Source: Aradus depressus
Taxonomy: Eukaryota; Arthropoda; Insecta; Hemiptera; Aradidae
Direction: 5' to 3'
DNA length: 64,000 bases
Assembly (NCBI GenBank): GCA_963662175.1
Contig: OY759224.1
Location: 32,063,489-32,127,488, forward strand
Below the pieces are notes generated by a model that was not told the DNA's origin, did no database searches, and saw only the letters and a program-made list of their open reading frames with translations. This document shows, in pieces, positions 59,101 to 64,000 of this stretch. How positions within the stretch are numbered: position 1 is the stretch's first letter; each line of letters starts with the position of its first letter. A program made the translations under genes and the position numbers.

Positions 59101-62100
59101 TGCTAGGGAAGTACGTAGCCGGTGATTCACCGACAACTTGTTTTGTATTATATTAGATTTCCATTTTCTAATTTTAAACTTTATTCTTTTTTAAATCCAT
59201 GTTACAATATATCTCAGCTAGATATGGGACTAGGTCATCTACATACATGCTTAATTTCAGATTTTTAGACTCTCCAGTAAGGGTGTAAAACTATCGATGT
59301 CAATATCTATAGTATATAACCTATCGATAGTACTATCGAAATATTTTATTCTCATGTATATGCACACATGTACCATGTAAGTAATTTAAGGACGCCAAAT
59401 AAACAAGATGCCGTACAGTGTAATTTACCGTCCAAGGTGAAGAGCATATTACGAAAACCTTCGTCTTTGACTGTGCTGGATGGTAGAAAATCAATGGCTA
59501 TGTATGAAACAATAAGATTTAAGAGAATCCTGTACTTCTCGGAGTTTCTTACGTATGTTTTTGTTGAGCTCAAGTAAAAACGAATTCCACTTCCACTACC
59601 TCTATTCTCTTCTGCATCTGTAGATGTGCAAAAGGCGTTCCCGTTGTAATCGCTGTGTTGTTCTCTCAACAAGTGATGCTTCAAATTGGAAGTGTTCCCG
59701 GAAGTTCTGTATTCGGCACTGCACAAACGACATTTAGCCAGTTTTTTTTTTGGACCCACATCCTTATCGAAGTAACTCCACACATCGGACTTCCATTTAC
59801 GACTCATTTTTCAGTTCAAAACAACGAAACACTTTACAAGAATAGTAAATGTAACCTTCCTTCGATTCAGTGGATCCCAGAAATACAAAGTCCTTAAACT
59901 ATCGATATAACGTCAACTATCGTTAGTTTTACATCCCTACTCTTCAGACAGACAAAAAGGAGACAAAAAAAAATGGTTCCATAGTACCCTTTTGGGTAAG
60001 GAACCCTGAAAAATGTTTAATTGTAATTTTAAAGTCAAATCATGAACCAATGTAAGAACCCTTCATATATCTCACCCAATGGTCATGAGATCTCCCATAC
60101 TGAGCTGGATGTTGTTCATCTGAGCTATGAAGATGACAGACACAGTTAGGAAGAGAGCGGTGCCGTCCATGTTGATGGTCCCTATGGGGAGGATGAATCG
60201 GGTGATCCTCTTGTCCACCTTTACCTTCTCGTCCATCACACGGAACGTTATAGGCATCGCTGCCGACCTGAAACAACGTCAACAATATTCAAAAGATGAA
60301 GTTATGTAATCGGTCAAAAATTTTATTTATTCTTGTTTTTCAACCCCCTAATTCCAAAAATAAATTTAAAAAATCGCCTGCCTACCTATGCGTATGTGTG
60401 TGTGTAACTGTCCATCAGTGAAGACTATAACTCCCGATAGAAACAATGTATCGACTGGAAATTTAATAGACGACACCCAGAGGCGTAGCCAGGATTTTGA
60501 GCAGGGGGGGGGGGGGGGGGGGGCAAAGTTAGGCTACGAGGGTGAGGGGTATAGACTCCCGGGGGCACAGCCCGCAGTTTCCGTGGTTAGCGTTGCAGAC
60601 TTTTTGCTATTAATTTGGGGGACTCGGACCTCTAGAAGCTCCCCTCGAGGTAACCACTGACTGTAATACTTAAGTTGACTTTACATGAGCAGCAAAAATG
60701 TAAAGTGGAGCAACAGCAAATGCACCTTGTGGTTTCTGTGCTTTTAGAATTAAATAAATCACAGCCAACAGCGTGCATTTGCTGCTGCTGCGCTTTGCAT
60801 TTTTAGTGCGCATGTTAAATCAGCTTTAAGAGTATAAAGTATAACATAAATGACGATTTTGAGTGAGGAAATGAAATGATCGAATTCATATATATTTAAA
60901 TAAATTTAATATGACTTGTTTTGTACACATGAACATACATTTATGTAACAGCTGATTGCTGGTTTAGGAATCAGACGCACGGTAACTTGCAAGCAATCCA
61001 TTTTTAATAAAAACTATTTTTTTAGTTTATTTAATTTTTGTCTTGGCTTTTGTTCTGGCCAGGGGGGGGCACGCGCCCCCTAATATAAATATGTCAGCCT
61101 AGCTCATATCTCCGTTATTGTCGAACCTTGTGCTGACGATGGCGAAAGTCGAAAACGGCACACATTATATATTGTTTGTGGAATTAAGACAATATAAGTG
61201 TTCAATAAAGTTTTAACATCTTTTTAATTTTATTTATTAGTATTTCCATTATATCGAAACAAAACGCAAAAAAAAATTTTTTCGGACACCATCTATTAGT
61301 ACTACAGTCCTTTAAAGGGATTGGCTTGTTTAAGTTGTACATGCATATGAACGTAACACTGCTAAATATTATGGATAATTTAAAGAGGGGGCGGGATCAG
61401 TATTAAAGAAGCATATTCTATAAACTTACTTGGAGGCAGTTGCGAAGGCAGTGACAATGCTTGGCCCGAAGGACCAGTAATACTTGAGGGGGTTCTTCCT
61501 GACGAACAGATAGTAGAGTATCTGGATAATGATGAACTGGTATATGGCGACTCCAGCGGCCACCGTGATGATGAACCAGCTCAGTTGGGTGAGTGTGTAG
61601 GAGAGCTGGCCCAATGAGATGAGCTTACCGCAGATGACACTCCCCACTCCAACTGGAGTAAACCTGTAACACAAGAGGATAGATATAGAGAGAGTCACAG
61701 TATACAGTCCTCGAGGAACCAGGTTGCCGACAGTCAAAAGAGTTGATAGGATAACAAAAGTAAAACAACTCTTCTTGACCAAACAGGACATCACACGGTA
61801 AGAATACATTTCTTGTTCCGGATCTATTTTGCAGAAGATGTTAACTGATAGAGGTTCTCTCCGATAGAGGATATTGGACAAGTTGAGGAAGCAGAGCATC
61901 CAAAGGATCCTGCACTCCATTAAGGAGAGAAGAGTAGGTAGTAGGCTACTAGTGAGGGGCCGTTTTATGGGCCTTCAGGCTTTGGATAATTTGTGTACAC
62001 AACCCACCCCAGCAATAAATCAAAGAACATACGAAAAAACTACCCTACTTCCCTACTGAGTTCAAGATCGCGGGTTCGGTTTTTTTTTTTTATCTGAGAG

Positions 62101-63683
62101 GTGAAAAAATCTTGAGCATGCCGTATGTATATGTAATCAATGGTCTCGAGCCTGTACAATGTCAGGTACTTGTTAAAGGCCCGAACTTCCAGAGTAGAGT
62201 CAAGCTCATGTCCACCGGTGCGACGAAAGAGAACTATGGTAGTAGGCGATATGACCTCGTAGTTAAAGCCCATGAGTCACAATAACTAACTAGAAAAAGC
62301 TATAATTTTCATGAATGAGATTGTTGAAAATAATGTTGCCTCCAAAATGTAAATTGTAGAATGTTTTGTCAAAATAGACAAAAAGTTGGTAAAGTGCAAA
62401 ATATGGGGGCATTATTATATACTTCAGGTACTTAATGCCCAGGTTTTCGATACGACACATATCATATCATTATTGGTATAAGTACCATATCGATACTTCT
62501 TTTCAATATTCCTGACAAGTAAAAAACTTCAGCGGGTCAAGCCACGGCTCTGCCAGAACATCTTGGTTCACATGTGCTACTTCTGAGTGTCACAAAGTTT
62601 TACTTTCATATTAATTCATTCATTTTATTATTTTACTCTCATATTATCATAATTAGTTAGTTATTGTGACTCATGCCCGGGCTTTAACTAGTAGGTCATA
62701 TCGCCTACTAGCAGAGCGCACATTCGTCACTCTGGTGAACGTGAGCCCGAATCAACTGTGGGAGTTTTAAATTTTGCCTATTTAGGTTTTTTTAACCTCC
62801 CAGATAAAAGAACCTATTATAATAGTGTTATCCAAGTTAGGGATGGCATTCCGCAACCACGGTGAGACCATGCGAATAAAGCCCCACGCTCTAGCCCGCA
62901 CAGCATTCTACATGCTGAAAAAGGATGATAAATATTATTACATTAGTCTCACATAAACACTAGATTTTTCCCCATCGATCAAATCAATATATTATAATTT
63001 ATCTAATACAGTGTTTCTGTTAATTTAATTCAATGGTTGATAATGAGACACTAGGAACAAAGTTGAATGATATAAAGACATAAACAGGTTGATAAGGATC
63101 TATTGGACATCCTTCTACAATCGAAATAGTTATTATGACTCATGCCCGTGCTTCAACTACTAGGTCATATCGCCTACTACCGAAGCTCTCTTTCGTCACT
63201 CTGGTGGACATGAGCCTGACTCTACTTTGGGAGTTCTAAATTTTGTCTACCCTAAATTTTTATTCACATAGGAAGAACTCATGTATTATAGACACTAATG
63301 ATGGGAGTACTTCCCAAAATGTCTGCAATGGCTCTTTTTTAAAAAAGCAAAAATAATAAATGAGATAAGTGATAAATATATTATATATGAACTCAGAATG
63401 TGCTTACATAACCCAAAAGTAAATAATAAATAAATAGATACATACCATATAGCTCCCATTAACATTTTCAAAAGTACTTCGTAAATGACATTGAAGAAAC
63501 TGATGACTATAGTTTTATTCGGCCCAAGCGTTCCCAGAACTGAGCCGAAAATCAGACAGAAGAATATAATGCCCAGTGTATTTGTTCCATCTCTAAACAG
63601 CATAAAGAAAGAAACAGAGAGAATAAAATTATTAAATTTGAAATTATATCCAAACGTCAGCAAGTACCAGTCAACGTTTTCGG
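52839..63683 (-). CDS. Eaat: Excitatory amino acid transporter, 3' part of gene (six exons)
   Basis: The join on the minus strand is 63683-63446, 61663-61430, 60267-60076, 58045-57911, 55190-55097 and 52937-52839; phases agree at every junction. It encodes the C-terminal two thirds of an SLC1 sodium-dependent glutamate/aspartate transporter: [32 protein letters not shown], the HP1 region [14 protein letters not shown], the NMDGT sodium/substrate motif of TM7, the HP2 region [13 protein letters not shown], and TM8 [13 protein letters not shown]. The D and R of DRLR match the residues that bind the amino group and side-chain carboxylate in mammalian EAATs, so an acidic substrate is likely. The wording resembles insect Eaat2. 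The 5' exons lie beyond the right edge. Confidence 0.94.
53225..54166. repeat. Fold-back element with hammerhead-like core, split by a Harbinger
   Basis: Left arm 53225-53295 plus 53955-54015 and right arm about 54030-54166 are reverse complements, with ends CGGTGGTATAGGTGAAAAAG. The right arm carries CTGATGA...GGTC-GAAAC (54078-54108). The left arm has lost the CTGATGA part. It lies in the last EAAT intron. Confidence 0.78.
53296..53954. mobile_element. PIF/Harbinger element with traces of both ORFs
   Basis: Flanked by TTA (53293-53295 and 53955-53957). The termini are GTGGGGTTTCACACCAAAGC and (reverse complement) GGCTTCTTACACACCAAAGC, both continuing into repeats of CGAGC. The plus strand near 53610-53697 encodes [20 protein letters not shown], a MADF/Myb-like domain start. 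The minus strand near 53690-53790 encodes [20 protein letters not shown], the N-terminus of a Harbinger nuclease. Both are cut short, so the element is non-autonomous. Confidence 0.85.
54294..54372 (+). mobile_element. SINE 3' fragment
   Basis: GAGTGACGAAAGAGCGCTCT to CATGAGTAATAAAACCTAATC; the tail again contains CCTAA. Confidence 0.85.
54590..55015 (-). mobile_element. Jockey-clade LINE fragment
   Basis: The minus strand has ATGGAACCTCCATAGACGAC (MEPP.TT, the LTWNPH block in decay), GAACTGTTATTAAGACTACT and, across frameshifts, [20 protein letters not shown], matching the order of 23628-24066. Confidence 0.75.
55097..55190 (-). CDS. Eaat: EAAT exon with TM8 ([12 protein letters not shown])
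   Basis: Acceptor TTTATTGCAG, donor GAG|GTAACA. It encodes [20 protein letters not shown] and [12 protein letters not shown]. It carries the aspartate, arginine, asparagine and final aspartate that bind substrate and sodium in the family. Confidence 0.95.
55833..56156 (-). mobile_element. tRNA-derived SINE, full length
   Basis: Complete but diverged copy in the same orientation as the EAAT gene, in its intron. Head CCGGCGCCCTC, B box sense GGTTTTGAACC. Confidence 0.9.
56500..57185 (+). mobile_element. 5'-truncated LINE fragment (ORF2 end)
   Basis: Frameshifted C-terminal ORF2: [20 protein letters not shown] is the zinc motif after reverse transcriptase, followed by [20 protein letters not shown] and [14 protein letters not shown] with a stop and an AATAAATAAATAAA tail. 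A short second copy of this 3' end is at 54245-54290. Confidence 0.8.
57181..57308. repeat. Small fold-back element with hammerhead-like core
   Basis: Arms AAACAAACTTATTTTTGAAA and its reverse complement. Between them CTGACGA (57220-57226), stem GGT..ACC and GAAAC (57239-57243). The arm sequence also occurs near 6398-6425. Confidence 0.75.
57911..58045 (-). CDS. Eaat: EAAT exon with HP2 region
   Basis: Acceptor TATTTTTCAG, donor TTTGT|GTAAGT. It encodes [20 protein letters not shown] and [17 protein letters not shown]. The [11 protein letters not shown] stretch corresponds to the second hairpin, the extracellular gate. Confidence 0.95.
58325..59135. repeat. Head-to-head pair of 0.65-kb repeats
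   Basis: A minus-strand copy (58325-58655) and a plus-strand copy (58656-59135) meet near the CAGCTATACGAAGTATAGG head, giving an imperfect palindrome. The right copy is complete to GTGATTCACCGACAACTTG. Confidence 0.75.
59278..59939 (-). mobile_element. hAT transposon, internally deleted, 8-bp target duplication
   Basis: The termini are TAAGGGTGTAAAACTATCGA (left) and TAGGGATGTAAAACTAACGA (right, reverse complement). They are flanked by CTCTCCAG (59270-59277) and CTCTTCAG (59940-59947), an 8-bp duplication with one mismatch, as expected for hAT. It encodes only the N-terminal BED finger. It lies in an EAAT intron. Confidence 0.9.
59352..59807 (-). CDS. hAT transposase N-terminal fragment with BED zinc finger
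   Basis: 151 codons: [38 protein letters not shown] and [11 protein letters not shown]. This is the C..C...TSNLK.HL...H pattern of a BED-type zinc finger, which binds the transposon ends. Residues after ~65 resemble the region before the catalytic domain, then the reading frame ends; the RNase-H-like domain and dimerisation region are absent. Confidence 0.85.
   Translation of the reverse strand: MSRKWKSDVWSYFDKDVGPKKKLAKCRLCSAEYRTSGNTSNLKHHLLREQHSDYNGNAFCTSTDAEENRGSGSGIRFYLSSTKTYVRNSEKYRILLNLIVSYIAIDFLPSSTVKDEGFRNMLFTLDGKLHCTASCLFGVLKLLTWYMCAYT
60076..60267 (-). CDS. Eaat: EAAT exon with TM7 (NMDGT)
   Basis: Acceptor GTTGTTTCAG, donor GG|GTGAGA. It encodes [40 protein letters not shown] and [19 protein letters not shown]. 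The stretch between LPIG and INMDG has one residue (T) where nearly all family members have two (AT or CN). Confidence 0.95.
60295..60480 (+). repeat. 0.65-kb repeat family, 5' fragment
   Basis: AGTTATGTAATCGGTCAAAA, then TAACTCCCGATAGAAACAAT, beside the EAAT TM7 exon. Confidence 0.6.
60481..61085. other. Probable transposon remnant with G tract
   Basis: Starts AGAGGCGTAGCCAGGATTTT followed by about 18 G (60505-60523), a form often seen at ends of non-autonomous hAT-like elements. A matching other end is not found. Nothing coding. Confidence 0.35.
61120..61220 (+). repeat. Hammerhead-like core fragment
   Basis: CTGACGA (61133-61139), stem GGC..GTC, GAAAA, then GTGGAATTAAGACAATATAA; related to 52019-52112 and 57181-57308. 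Confidence 0.55.
61430..61663 (-). CDS. Eaat: EAAT exon covering TM4-TM6 to HP1
   Basis: Acceptor TTGTGTTACAG, donor AA|GTAAGT. It encodes [53 protein letters not shown] and IVTAFATAS: two membrane segments and the start of the first hairpin. Confidence 0.95.
61900..62049. other. Intron sequence
   Basis: No feature beyond the flanking exon and SINE. Confidence 0.3.
62050..62292 (+). mobile_element. Old, diverged SINE copy
   Basis: GAGTTCAAGATCGCGGGTTCGG leads into a T run. The middle is shortened (GCCGTATGTATATGTAATCA). The end is AGTTAAAGCCCATGAGTCAC. Confidence 0.8.
62653..62812 (-). mobile_element. SINE fragment with internal deletion
   Basis: GACTCATGCCCGGGCTTTAA to AAATTTTGCCTA, joined to TTTTTTAACCTCCCAGATAA. 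Confidence 0.85.
62813..63126. other. Intron sequence without supported features
   Basis: No gene or named repeat. Confidence 0.4.
63127..63274 (-). mobile_element. SINE 3' fragment
   Basis: GACTCATGCCCGTGCTTCAA to CCCTAAATTTTTATTCACAT; the tRNA part is missing. Ends 172 bases from the EAAT exon. Confidence 0.85.
63446..63683 (-). CDS. Eaat: EAAT exon covering the TM3-TM4 region
   Basis: Acceptor TGTTTTAG, donor ATATG|GTATGT. It encodes [40 protein letters not shown] and [31 protein letters not shown] matches the start of TM4 in insect Eaat2-type proteins. The upstream exon is outside the window. Confidence 0.93.
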
Positions 63684-63767
63684 CTAAAACATGAAAAGAA
63701 AAAACAATGTTATGCGTCAAAGAGGATACATGTGTTTTGGTACGATCGGCGATTATTTTTTGTTTAC

Positions 63768-64000
63768 AGAATGGATCAGAGAATTTGCATTAAATTTTGC
63801 TATAAGAATGAAATAAAGTGCAACAAAGTTTTAGAAATGTTACATATTGCTTTTGTTGAGTCAGCTATGAGTAAAACTAGGGTTTACGAATGGTATAAAA
63901 GCTCGACAAGTGCGGTCGAATGTGAAGGTCATGCTCACTGTGTTTTTCGATTTTAACAGCATGGGTTCTTGCCACAAGGTCAATAAGGAGTACTTTTCCA
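63768..64000 (+). mobile_element. mariner transposase, N-terminal part, broken and cut by the window edge
   Basis: MDQRICIKFCYKNEIKCNKV and SAMSKTRVYEWYK are the first helix-turn-helix of a mariner transposase, which binds the terminal repeats. After SSTSAVECEG the frame jumps to what reads, one frame over, as VMLTVFFDFNSMG, the start of the DDE catalytic block. About 100 codons between the two are missing. It is antisense to EAAT, in the intron upstream of the TM3-TM4 exon. Confidence 0.85.

Overview
The window is AT-rich arthropod nuclear DNA: spliced genes with long introns, a dense load of eukaryotic transposons, and no bacterial-style operons. An insect or a crustacean fits; nothing I can read fixes the order. 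Two host genes are present, both on the minus strand and in the same orientation. Nearly everything else is repeat.

AMNIONLESS (6802-44164, minus). Eight coding exons can be joined phase-perfectly into a 484-residue type I membrane protein: signal peptide, two related PC..T.TVVF modules, a nine-cysteine VWFC-like segment ending CCEICG, one transmembrane helix and a cytoplasmic FDNPMF endocytosis motif. Amnionless is the membrane anchor and sorting partner of the scavenger receptor cubilin. The gene covers about 37 kb because its introns (15.5 kb for intron 2) are filled with mobile elements.

EXCITATORY AMINO ACID TRANSPORTER (52839 to beyond the right edge, minus). Six exons encode the C-terminal part of an SLC1 glutamate/aspartate transporter of the insect Eaat2 type; the 5' exons lie outside the window. 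About 8.7 kb of gene-free AT-rich repeat DNA separates the two genes.

REPEATS. (1) A tRNA-derived SINE with perfect A and B boxes and a TTAGG/CCTAA-like tail occurs about 23 times on both strands. (2) Non-LTR retrotransposons: a nearly complete Jockey-clade element at 28646-32863 with an exact 15-bp target duplication; an RNase-H-bearing LINE at 33783-35067 with its own 15-bp duplication; and many 5'-truncated fragments. (3) Cut-and-paste transposons, mostly internally deleted: a hAT with a BED finger (59278-59939), two PIF/Harbinger elements with TTA duplications (35625-36817, 53296-53954), two pogo/Tigger-like elements (26006-26633, 38339-39122) and a mariner cut by the right edge. (4) Non-coding families: a ~0.65-kb repeat that carries several of the long C/G runs, fold-back elements containing a CTGANGA...GAAA hammerhead-ribozyme-like core, small MITEs, and a ~1-kb inverted repeat pair that brackets most of amnionless intron 2.

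Nested insertions allow relative dating in several places, for example a SINE and a LINE tail inside an older LINE (20780-22055), a LINE inside a MITE (33739-35166), and a Harbinger inside a fold-back element (53225-54166). The best candidates for something undescribed are the hammerhead-like fold-back family, the telomere-like SINE tail and the 1-kb inverted repeat pair. Exon boundaries were read by eye from splice consensus, phase and family knowledge; repeat boundaries without a target duplication are good to about 10 bases.
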